A stretch of DNA of 64,000 bases from Pelobacter sp. (lineage in GTDB: Bacteria > Desulfobacterota > Desulfuromonadia > Geobacterales > Pseudopelobacteraceae): positions 124,001 through 188,000 of the forward strand of contig JAVBXN010000060.1 of NCBI GenBank assembly GCA_030824515.1, given 5' to 3'. The translations under genes were made by a program, and so were the position numbers. Positions 44,927-52,435 of this stretch are shown here, one piece after another (positions within the stretch are counted from its first letter, which is position 1; the number at the start of each line of letters is the position of its first letter). Under the pieces are notes generated by a model. That model was not told where the DNA came from, searched no databases, and saw nothing but the letters and a program-made list of their open reading frames with translations.

Positions 44927-47233
44927 ATGGCACTTAGCAGACGGGAATTTCTTAAGGCCAGCGCGGCCGCTGTGGCATTTGCCGCGGCCGGCGCATCCGT
45001 ATTGAATCCGAAGGTGTCCGAGGCGGGCGATGCCGGGATCAAGTGGGGCAAAGCCCCCTGCCGTTTCTGCGGAACCGGTTGCGGTGTCCTGGTGGGGGTC
45101 AAGGGTGGCAAAATAGTCGCTACAAAAGGTGATCCCGCCGCACCGGTCAACAGGGGGCTCAACTGTATCAAAGGCTATTTCCTGTCCAAGGTGCTGTACG
45201 GAAAGGATCGCCTGACAAAGCCGCTGATCCGCAAGGGAGACAAGATGGTGGAGGCTTCCTGGGATGAGGCCATGACACTGATCGCCAGCAAGTTCAAGGA
45301 GTCTATCGCCAAGCATGGACCGGATTCGGTCGCCATGTACGGTTCTGGCCAGTGGACTGTTTTCGAGGGCTATGCGGCGCTCAAGCTCTTCAAGGGCGGT
45401 ATCGGCACCAACAACATTGAACCCAACGCCCGCCTCTGCATGGCCTCGGCGGTGACCGGTTTCATGACCACCTTTGCCTCAGACGAGCCGATGGGATGTT
45501 ATGACGATCTGGACCTGGGGGATACCTATTTCCTGTGGGGCGCAAACATGGCCGAATGCCATCCGGTGCTATTTTCCCGCATGATCGATAACCGGCTGAA
45601 AAACCCCGACGTCAGGATAATCGATTTCGGCACCCGCCGCACCCGCACTTCGCAGATGGCCGACCAATATGTCAGATTCAATCCCCAGACCGATCTGGCA
45701 CTGCTTAATGCCATTGCCCATGTCATTATCAAGGAAAAACTGTACGACGAGAAGTTCATCAAGAAACATGTGGTCTTCAAAAAGGGCAAGGAAAATATCG
45801 GCTACGGTCTGGAAGACAAGTTCAAGTTTACCGATGATCCCAAACCGATTTCTTTCGACGATTATAAGAAGTTCCTTGAAAAATATACACCGGAGTATGC
45901 CTCAAAGCTTTCGGGAGTGCCTGCCGCCAAGATCGTCGAACTGGCCCGTCTGTATGCCGACAAAAAGCGCAAGGTCAACTCGCTCTGGACCATGGGCTTC
46001 AACCAGCATGTGCGGGGTACCTGGGTCAACAACCTGGTTTATAACGTCCACCTGCTGACCGGCAAGATCAGCAGGCCGGGAGAAAATCCGATGTCGCTGA
46101 CCGGACAGCCTTCGGCCTGCGGCACGGCGCGTGAGGTCGGCACCTTCACCCATCGTCTGCCGGCCGATATGGTCGTGACCAATCCGGAACATCGGGCCAA
46201 GGCCGCCGAAATCTGGGGTATAGATGTCAAAAGGATTCCGGACAAGCCAACCTATAACGCCACCGAGATGTTCCGCGCCCTGGATCGGGGCGACATCAAG
46301 GTGCTCTGGTCCCAGGTCACCAACCCGTTCCAGTCCCTGCCGCATCTGAATCGCTACCGCAAGGGCGCCCGCAAGGGTGACGGTCGCTTCGTGATTGTCT
46401 CCGATATATATCCTACCAAAAGTACCGAGGTGGCTGATGTGATTCTTCCTTCGGCGTCATGGGTCGAAAAGGAAGGTTTCTTCGGCAACGCAGAAAGGCG
46501 TGGCCAGCAGTGGTTCAAGATGGTTGACGCGCCGGGTGAGGCCAAAAGCGATCTGTGGCAGACCATGGAACTGGCCAGAAGACTTGGACACGGCAACCTG
46601 TTTCCCTACAAATATGCCGAGAAGGAAATCTTTGAAGAATACCGTAAATTCACCGTTGGCGGCAAGGATCTGGCCCCTTATGAAGCCTATGTCAAGGCTC
46701 GCGGGTTGCGCTGGCCGGTAGTCAACGGCAAGGAAACCCTGTGGCGTTACGCCGAGGGACATGATCCTTATGTAAAGGCAGGTGAGGGCGTAAAGTTCTA
46801 TAAAAACAAGAAAGACGACGGGCGGGCGGTTATCTGGGCGCGTCCCTACGAGCCAGCCGCGGAATCACCGGACAAACAGTATCCCTTCTGGCTCTGTACC
46901 GGTCGCGTGCTGGAACACTGGCACACCGGTACGATGACCGGTCGGGTTCCGGAAATAAAAAGGGCCTATCCGGCTGCGGTTTGCGAAATGCATCCGGATG
47001 ACGCCAAGCGCATGGGCATCAAAAACCTGCAGAAGGTCAAGATCACATCCAGGCGCGGTACGATCATTCTGCCGGTCGATCTGAACGGCCGCGGCAAGGC
47101 CGAGAAAGGCAACATATTCGTGGCCTTCTTCGACGAAACCAAGCTGATCAACGAACTCTGCATAGATGCCTACTGCCCGATCTCGGGAGAGCCGGATTAC
47201 AAGAAGTGTGCTGTCAAGGTGGAAAAAGCCTGA
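44927..47233 (+). CDS. napA: Periplasmic nitrate reductase catalytic subunit
   Basis: 768 residues, shorter than the 828 of E. coli and closer to monomeric types. Twin-arginine signal LSRREFLK with an Ala-rich core. [4Fe-4S] ligands Cys 45, 48, 52 (CRFCGTGC) and Cys 80. The molybdenum ligand Cys 171 lies in NARLCMASAVTGF. Bis-MGD binding regions and the C-terminal VEKEGFFGNAERRGQQW are present. Reduces nitrate to nitrite in the periplasm. The missing length probably comes from shorter loops. Confidence 0.95.
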   Translation: MALSRREFLKASAAAVAFAAAGASVLNPKVSEAGDAGIKWGKAPCRFCGTGCGVLVGVKGGKIVATKGDPAAPVNRGLNCIKGYFLSKVLYGKDRLTKPLIRKGDKMVEASWDEAMTLIASKFKESIAKHGPDSVAMYGSGQWTVFEGYAALKLFKGGIGTNNIEPNARLCMASAVTGFMTTFASDEPMGCYDDLDLGDTYFLWGANMAECHPVLFSRMIDNRLKNPDVRIIDFGTRRTRTSQMADQYVRFNPQTDLALLNAIAHVIIKEKLYDEKFIKKHVVFKKGKENIGYGLEDKFKFTDDPKPISFDDYKKFLEKYTPEYASKLSGVPAAKIVELARLYADKKRKVNSLWTMGFNQHVRGTWVNNLVYNVHLLTGKISRPGENPMSLTGQPSACGTAREVGTFTHRLPADMVVTNPEHRAKAAEIWGIDVKRIPDKPTYNATEMFRALDRGDIKVLWSQVTNPFQSLPHLNRYRKGARKGDGRFVIVSDIYPTKSTEVADVILPSASWVEKEGFFGNAERRGQQWFKMVDAPGEAKSDLWQTMELARRLGHGNLFPYKYAEKEIFEEYRKFTVGGKDLAPYEAYVKARGLRWPVVNGKETLWRYAEGHDPYVKAGEGVKFYKNKKDDGRAVIWARPYEPAAESPDKQYPFWLCTGRVLEHWHTGTMTGRVPEIKRAYPAAVCEMHPDDAKRMGIKNLQKVKITSRRGTIILPVDLNGRGKAEKGNIFVAFFDETKLINELCIDAYCPISGEPDYKKCAVKVEKA

Positions 47234-47300
47234 AGTTTATTTTTTTATTCTACCCCGGTGAGTGCAATGTCCACTATGCCGAAGGTTGAAATAGGTTAGT

Positions 47301-47963
47301 ATGGATTCCAGCACAAAACATAGCGGTATTACCCGTCGTCGTTTCCTGAAAGATGGCGTGCTGCTGCCGCTGGCCCTGGCTGCGGCCGGAGGAGGCGTCT
47401 CAACCCTGTTTCTGCGGCGGGCGGATGCGCGCGGATTCTACCTGCGGCCGCCGGGAGCACTGGAGGAAGGGAACTTCCTGGCGGCTTGCATCAAATGCGG
47501 CAAGTGCGCCCAGGCCTGCCCGTACAATTCGATCAGGATGTCCGGCGCTGAAGCGGGAGTTGCAATCGGCACGCCGCATATCATCGCCCGCGAAACGCCC
47601 TGTTATCTCTGTCCGGACCTCCCCTGCGCCAAGGCCTGTCCGTCGGGCGCCCTGGACAGGAAGCTGGAAGATGTGGAGAAGGTCCGCATGGGAACCGCGG
47701 TCATTGTCGATCGCGAGAACTGCCTGTCTTTGCGCGGACTGCGCTGTGAGGTCTGTTACCGGCAGTGCCCGCTGATCGACAAGGCCATTACGATCCTGCC
47801 GCGCCATAACCAGCGCACCGGAGTCCACAGCATCATGGAACCGGTGATACATCACGACAAATGTGTCGGCTGCGGTATCTGCGAGAATGCCTGTGTGCGC
47901 GATAAACCGGTGATTGTGGTCATGAAGTCACCGCCCGAGCAGAAGGACTACTATGAGTTTTAA
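47301..47963 (+). CDS. napG: NapG-type periplasmic ferredoxin
   Basis: 220 residues. Twin-arginine signal TRRRFLKDG. Four [4Fe-4S] cluster motifs: CIKCGKCAQACP, CYLCPDLPCAKACP, CEVCYRQCP and CVGCGICENAC. With NapH it forms a quinol dehydrogenase feeding NapAB, replacing or adding to NapC. Its end overlaps napH by 11 bp. Confidence 0.95.
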   Translation: MDSSTKHSGITRRRFLKDGVLLPLALAAAGGGVSTLFLRRADARGFYLRPPGALEEGNFLAACIKCGKCAQACPYNSIRMSGAEAGVAIGTPHIIARETPCYLCPDLPCAKACPSGALDRKLEDVEKVRMGTAVIVDRENCLSLRGLRCEVCYRQCPLIDKAITILPRHNQRTGVHSIMEPVIHHDKCVGCGICENACVRDKPVIVVMKSPPEQKDYYEF

Positions 47964-48726
47964 GTGGTGGCCGATACGCAGGCTGGTGCAACTGGGGGTT
48001 ATCGCGCTGATCGCGTCACCGCTGGCCGGGCTGAACATCTTCCGTGGCAACCTGGCGGCCGGTGACCTGTTGGGCGTCGGCCTGGCTGACCCACTTGCTT
48101 TCATGCAGGCCACACTGGCATCTCATATATTCATCCTGTCGTTCTTCGGGTCTGCGCTGGCGGTCGCTGCATTTTACTTTGTCATTGGCGGGCGTACCTT
48201 CTGTGGCTGGGTCTGTCCGGTGTACCTTGTGACGGAGCTGAACGATAGATTAAGCCGTTATCTTGGTATTGCCGAACGCAGCTACAGCTTGAGCGGAACC
48301 CGTTGGTCGCTGGCTGTCACACTGTCCGTTTCGCTGCTGGCCGGTATTCCGCTCTTTGAGATGCTTTCGCCGATCGGTATCACCAGCCGAGCCATCATGT
48401 TCAAGTCCTGGACTCCGTTGCTGCTGGTGCTGGGAATAATGATTGTCGAAGCGCTTGCTGCTCGCAGAATCTGGTGCCGCTCGCTCTGCCCGGTGGGTGG
48501 CTTTTATGCGTTGCTGGGGCGGTTCAGCCCGCTCAGGGTGGGTTTCAGCAGGCAACGTTGCACCGGTTGCGGAGAATGTTCAAGAGTCTGCCCGGTGGAA
48601 GAGGTGCTGGCGCCGTCACTGGTTGATGGAGCCGGACAGGTGACTTCAGGTGATTGTACCCGTTGTGGCGACTGTATCGACATATGCCCAGCCAAGGCTC
48701 TGGATGTGAATATCTGGTATAAATAG
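47953..48726 (+). CDS. napH: NapH quinol dehydrogenase membrane ferredoxin
   Basis: 257 residues, four membrane helices. Two cytoplasmic CxxxCP motifs (FCGWVCPVY and WCRSLCPVG) and two C-terminal [4Fe-4S] motifs (CTGCGECSRVCP and CTRCGDCIDICP). Oxidises quinol and passes electrons to NapG across the membrane. No NapC is present in the operon, so NapGH is the apparent sole entry. Confidence 0.95.
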   Translation: MSFKWWPIRRLVQLGVIALIASPLAGLNIFRGNLAAGDLLGVGLADPLAFMQATLASHIFILSFFGSALAVAAFYFVIGGRTFCGWVCPVYLVTELNDRLSRYLGIAERSYSLSGTRWSLAVTLSVSLLAGIPLFEMLSPIGITSRAIMFKSWTPLLLVLGIMIVEALAARRIWCRSLCPVGGFYALLGRFSPLRVGFSRQRCTGCGECSRVCPVEEVLAPSLVDGAGQVTSGDCTRCGDCIDICPAKALDVNIWYK

Positions 48727-48751
48727 CACTTTCAATTCAAGGAGGTCTTAC

Positions 48752-49069
48752 ATGAGAATGTTGCTCCGCTTTTGTGCCGTTATGTCTCTTGTTGCACTGC
48801 CGGCTTTTCCGGTTGTTGCCGGTGCCGACGAACCGGAAAACTATTCGAGGGATGCCGAGTATGCCGAGGATGCGCCGCCGATGATACCGCATCGTATCGA
48901 GGATACCTCCAATGGTGAGTACTGTCTCGGTTGCCATAGAACCGGTCTTCATGGAGCGCCTCTTTCACCCCATGCGGTCCGCCTGTCCTGCACCGGATGC
49001 CATGCCCAGGGAGAGATAAGGGAAATGAAGCGGGAGAAGAAAGAAAAAGAAAAGAAGAAGAAAAAATGA
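48752..49069 (+). CDS. napB: NapB-like diheme cytochrome c, minimal form
   Basis: 105 residues. Signal peptide (MRMLLRFCAVMSLVALPAFPVVAG). Two haem sites CLGCH and CTGCH, with candidate axial His in MIPHRIED and LSPHAV; APPMIPH is the NapB hallmark. It is about 40 residues shorter than usual NapB. The C-terminus is a Lys/Glu tail of about 15 residues (MKREKKEKEKKKKK) encoded by an almost pure purine run. AAGGAGG precedes the start. Takes electrons to NapA, by family. Confidence 0.82.
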   Translation: MRMLLRFCAVMSLVALPAFPVVAGADEPENYSRDAEYAEDAPPMIPHRIEDTSNGEYCLGCHRTGLHGAPLSPHAVRLSCTGCHAQGEIREMKREKKEKEKKKKK

Positions 49070-49482
49070 ATATCAGTCGCAAGGATTTTTTCAAGAAAAG
49101 CTTGCTCTCGCTAGGGGAAGCGGTCTGTTCGGTCAGCAATGCACTGAAGGCGCCCGGCGATTCGCCGCCGGCTGTGCCGGATGTGGCGGATTTCGTGGCC
49201 ACGCCGGGAGAGAGCCGGGTGGCCGTGGCCCAAAACGACTATTGCCTGGCTAAAAACAGCGGCTGTTTCGCCTGCGTGGAGCGCTGCGAATCACAGGCAA
49301 TCAGGCTGATACCGGGAGTCGGCGTCAGGATAAATGCTCAGCTTTGTACAGGTTGCGGTACCTGTGAATACGTCTGCCCGGTAACCCCCAAGGCGATCAG
49401 GATGCAGTCCCGCATAAACTCACAATCAATATCTGCACATCCAGCAGAAATACCACGAGAGAAAGGAGATACAACATGCTGA
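49066..49482 (+). CDS. Small ferredoxin-like protein of the nap operon (NapF-like)
   Basis: 138 residues from an ATG overlapping the napB stop (ATGA). N-terminus MNISRKDFFKKSLLSLGEAV is like the NapF opening, with no cleavable signal. Cys-rich motifs: CLAKNSGCFACVERC, an irregular [4Fe-4S]-like set, and CTGCGTCEYVCP, a regular one. NapF is a cytoplasmic helper for NapA maturation; this protein may do that or serve the next gene. Overlaps the octaheme gene by 7 bp. The role is inferred from place and motifs. Confidence 0.65.
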   Translation: MNISRKDFFKKSLLSLGEAVCSVSNALKAPGDSPPAVPDVADFVATPGESRVAVAQNDYCLAKNSGCFACVERCESQAIRLIPGVGVRINAQLCTGCGTCEYVCPVTPKAIRMQSRINSQSISAHPAEIPREKGDTTC

Positions 49483-51101
49483 AGAAGAATTTGGCCTTTG
49501 CAGCAGCCATTGCCGGAGCGGTCGCGCTACTGTCGTTGCCTGCCATGACCACTGCCGCCAAGAGCAAGCCGGTCGCCAAAGTGGCGAACGATGGACGTGC
49601 AAAATGTTACGAGTGCCACGAAGAGGTCAAGGCGCTCAAGGAGGGTTCAAAGCACGCCAAACTTTCCTGCAAGACCTGTCATGACAAGATGGATGCGCAC
49701 ATGCAGGATCCGGAGAAAAACAAGCCGGTCACGATCATTGATCAGGCCCTGTGCGGCAAATGCCACAAAAACCAGATGGAAAGTTTTTTTAACGTCAACC
49801 GTGACGGTGGTGCCCGCAAGGAAAAAGGTGTTCCGACCGGCCGTTCGCCGATGCAGGACAAGCTGCTGGCTCCATACGGGTTTACATTCGAGCACAATGA
49901 GCCGCGTGGACATGCCTTCATGGTCATTGATCAGTTTGCCGTTGATCGCTTCCAGGGTGGTCGCTTCCAGTTCAAGGACGGTTGGAAGGGGATTGACAAG
50001 ACAGGCAAAACCTGGGACGTGCTGACCGACAAGGGCAAGGACTACAAGCTCAAGGAAACCGCGATGGCCGGCAATCCCACCTGCATCCAGTGCAAGACCT
50101 CCGACCATATCCTTAAATGGAAGTTCATGGGCGACAAGGATCCCAAGGCCAAGTGGGACCGTACCTCCAACATCGTCGATGTGGCCAAGGATACCAACAA
50201 CCCGGTTGGATGTATCCACTGCCACGATCCGCACGGCACACAGCCCCGTATAGTACGTGACGGCCTGCTGCAGGCGATTGCCAAGGATCCCAAGAACAAT
50301 ATTTTTGCCAAGGGTGGCAATACCGATCTGAAAGAAATCTCGTTCCGCGACGGTTTCCGCAAGATCGGCATCATGGAAAAGACCGATTCGCGCATGATGT
50401 GCGCCCAATGCCACGTGGAGTACAATTGCGGCGCCGGCAGCCAGTGGAGCGATGGCAAGAAGGTCGGTTATGATGATCAACGCACCAACCATTTCCCGCT
50501 CAAGAATGCCTTGCAACTGCTCAAGCATTACAAGGAACTGGACTTCTTCGATTTCAAGCATGCCGTCACCGGCGCGCGCCTGATCAAGTTCCAGCATCCG
50601 GAGGCCGAGACCTATGCCGGCAGCGTGCATGACAGGGCCGGCGTGCAGTGCCATCAGTGCCATATGCCCAAGATCAAGGGCAAGGATGGCAAGATGTTCT
50701 CCACTCACGGCGTAGTCAAGCCCAAGCTGGCTGTGAAGGCCTCCTGTCTTGGCTGCCATCCGGACAGTACTGTTGAGAAAAAACAGTATGAGATGGAATC
50801 GATCATAAACTATACCAAGGGCAAAATGCGTAAGGCCGAGTACTGGCTGGGACAGTTGATCGATACCTATGCCGCCGCCCAGCGCATGGGTGTTACCGAG
50901 AGCGTCCTGGCACAGGCTCGGGAGAAGCATGAGGAAGCTCACGTCCTGTGGGAATACTGGACCGCCGAGAACTCGGACGGTTTCCATAATCCGGATCTGG
51001 CCCGTGAAAGTTTGACCGGATCAATCGCAGTATCCAAGGCCGGTGTCAAAATCCTGAACGATGCCATGGCCGTTGCAAAAAAAGACGAAACAAAGAAATA
51101 G
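49476..51101 (+). CDS. Octaheme cytochrome c nitrite reductase (ONR)
   Basis: 541 residues with a signal peptide of about 27. Eight haem sites: CYECH 44, CKTCH 65, CGKCH 93, CIQCK 203, CIHCH 246, CAQCH 309, CHQCH 392, CLGCH 424. The fourth is CxxCK, the catalytic haem with lysine ligand, exactly as in octaheme nitrite reductases such as TvNiR; pentaheme NrfA has five. Also seen are Arg 144 (EPRGHAF), Tyr 316-x-Cys 318 (VEYNC, the cross-linked pair of TvNiR) and Gln-His in KFQHPE. Should reduce nitrite to ammonium in the periplasm. No NrfH or NrfB gene is beside it. AAAGGAGAT precedes the start. Confidence 0.9.
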   Translation: MLKKNLAFAAAIAGAVALLSLPAMTTAAKSKPVAKVANDGRAKCYECHEEVKALKEGSKHAKLSCKTCHDKMDAHMQDPEKNKPVTIIDQALCGKCHKNQMESFFNVNRDGGARKEKGVPTGRSPMQDKLLAPYGFTFEHNEPRGHAFMVIDQFAVDRFQGGRFQFKDGWKGIDKTGKTWDVLTDKGKDYKLKETAMAGNPTCIQCKTSDHILKWKFMGDKDPKAKWDRTSNIVDVAKDTNNPVGCIHCHDPHGTQPRIVRDGLLQAIAKDPKNNIFAKGGNTDLKEISFRDGFRKIGIMEKTDSRMMCAQCHVEYNCGAGSQWSDGKKVGYDDQRTNHFPLKNALQLLKHYKELDFFDFKHAVTGARLIKFQHPEAETYAGSVHDRAGVQCHQCHMPKIKGKDGKMFSTHGVVKPKLAVKASCLGCHPDSTVEKKQYEMESIINYTKGKMRKAEYWLGQLIDTYAAAQRMGVTESVLAQAREKHEEAHVLWEYWTAENSDGFHNPDLARESLTGSIAVSKAGVKILNDAMAVAKKDETKK

Positions 51102-51121
51102 AATCAAAAATCAGGGTAACA

Positions 51122-51160
51122 ACAGAGGCCCCGTTCCGTAAGGAGCGGGGCCTCTGTGTA
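51122..51160 (+). terminator. Terminator of the nap-ONR operon
   Basis: ACAGAGGCCCCG and CGGGGCCTCTGT form a 12-bp stem. The T-run after it is poor (GTATAT), but the position 20 bp after the stop and the GC-rich stem support the call. Confidence 0.75.
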
Positions 51161-51491
51161 TATGTGACACATCAACATTCCATTTGTTCAGGTGTCTGCC
51201 TGAAATAAAGCAATTTACGTTATTAAACAGAATGTGTTTCAGGTTAATTAGAGTATACTTTGCCCTGAAATATTGTTATATGTTGCTGCAATATTTCATA
51301 ATTCGTAATCACGTTACATGGTTGACCTGATGCAGGCCGAACGCGGCGAGGCTGCCCCGGAGATTGCCGGCAATGCATTTCAAGTGCGCGATCAGCGTCA
51401 TTTCCCGGTACTATCGCAAATGATTTCAAATGATATACTAACCAGATTTGCGCAACATTACATTCCTCCTGAACATGACCTCGGAGAAAGT
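51161..51491 (+). other. Leader region of the chemosensory operon
   Basis: 330 bp, AT-rich up to 51310, which must hold the promoter; a weak inverted pair TTTCAGG/CCTGAAA lies at 51237-51270 around GAGTATACT. The frame upstream of the first cheW is open back to 51318, but a ribosome site supports only the ATG at 51492. Confidence 0.4.
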
Positions 51492-52010
51492 ATGGCATCA
51501 TCCGATGAACAGCTGAAAAGCGAACTGATCCTGGACGAGCTGAAAAGGCGACAACGTGCCAAGGAAGTCGTGGATGTGGAAGAGGAGAGGGTTAAAGTAG
51601 TTATCTTCATCTGCGGCGGAAACCGGTATGCGTTTTACGGCTCTGACATCAGGGAAATCCTGCCTTCGTGTGAAATATCCTGGGTACCCTGCCTTCCCGG
51701 TTATCTACCGGGGCTGATAAATATACGGGGGGATATCGAATCGGTTATCGATATCAGCCATTTTTTGGGAGAGGAAACGTCCGGTCATAAAACGTGCCTG
51801 ATCGCCATGGCCGTAAAAGGCGATTTCCACTCAGGTATCATGATCGACTCGATCGAGGATGTGGTCGATATTCCCTTGAGTACTGTAATACCTCCGCTTG
51901 CGACGCTCAACGGAGCCGTCCGCGATCTGGTGATCGGTGAAATAGAGTATCTCGGCAGGACGATCGCACTGCTCGATATCGGAAAACTGGCCGGCCTGAT
52001 AGCGCTATGA
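51492..52010 (+). CDS. CheW-like coupling protein (WspB/D position)
   Basis: 172 residues. Start at MASSDEQLK, with GGAGAAAG 2-9 bp upstream. An N-terminal charged helix (LDELKRRQRAKEVVDVEEE) precedes the CheW fold: RYAFYGSDIREIL, VPCLPGYLPGLINIRGDIESVIDI and LIAMAVKGDFHSGIMIDSIEDVV. Links receptor and CheA. Coupled to the next gene by ATGA. Confidence 0.88.
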   Translation: MASSDEQLKSELILDELKRRQRAKEVVDVEEERVKVVIFICGGNRYAFYGSDIREILPSCEISWVPCLPGYLPGLINIRGDIESVIDISHFLGEETSGHKTCLIAMAVKGDFHSGIMIDSIEDVVDIPLSTVIPPLATLNGAVRDLVIGEIEYLGRTIALLDIGKLAGLIAL

Positions 52011-52435
52011 GCGACCCGGGTGAAACAGGCCTCAACCTGCTGCTGTTTTCGGTCGGAGGAGTTCATTTCGGCATCGATTCCGAACAGGTGGTCGGTATAA
52101 ATGCCTATCAGGGAGAAGATGCCGGGGATCTTTTCTGGTTCCACAATGTAATGGGTTTTGGTGATGCCACGGTCACTTATCTTTCGCCGACAGTTGTCAC
52201 GATCCGTTGCCCGGATGAGCAGCCATACCGGGTGATCATTGACCTGATGGAGGATATCCGCGAGGTTGCCGTCGTCGCAATTCTGCCCTTTCCACCGCTG
52301 TTGGAGCCTTTTGCACTGCAAAAGGGGATGTGGGGAGTGCTGCTGGTGGAAGGCAGAATGGTTCTGCTCGTGGATTTTATGCGCATTCTGAGAGAAAAAA
52401 GGGCCGAAGCGGCCCGTCATGGAGGCTACCGATGA
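52007..52435 (+). CDS. Second, divergent CheW-like protein
   Basis: 142 residues. Contains the CheW-type start LLLFSVGGVHFGIDSEQVVGI and an end WGVLLVEGRMVLLVDFMRIL, but lacks the NIRG-type central motif. Wsp systems also have two CheW proteins, one for each side of the array, so this fits. Its stop overlaps the receptor start (ATGA). Confidence 0.75.
   Translation: MSDPGETGLNLLLFSVGGVHFGIDSEQVVGINAYQGEDAGDLFWFHNVMGFGDATVTYLSPTVVTIRCPDEQPYRVIIDLMEDIREVAVVAILPFPPLLEPFALQKGMWGVLLVEGRMVLLVDFMRILREKRAEAARHGGYR

Noticed and set aside
51237-51270. TTTCAGG/CCTGAAA inverted pair before the chemosensory operon
   Set aside because: Only 7 bp per arm with a 20-base spacer; too weak to call as operator.
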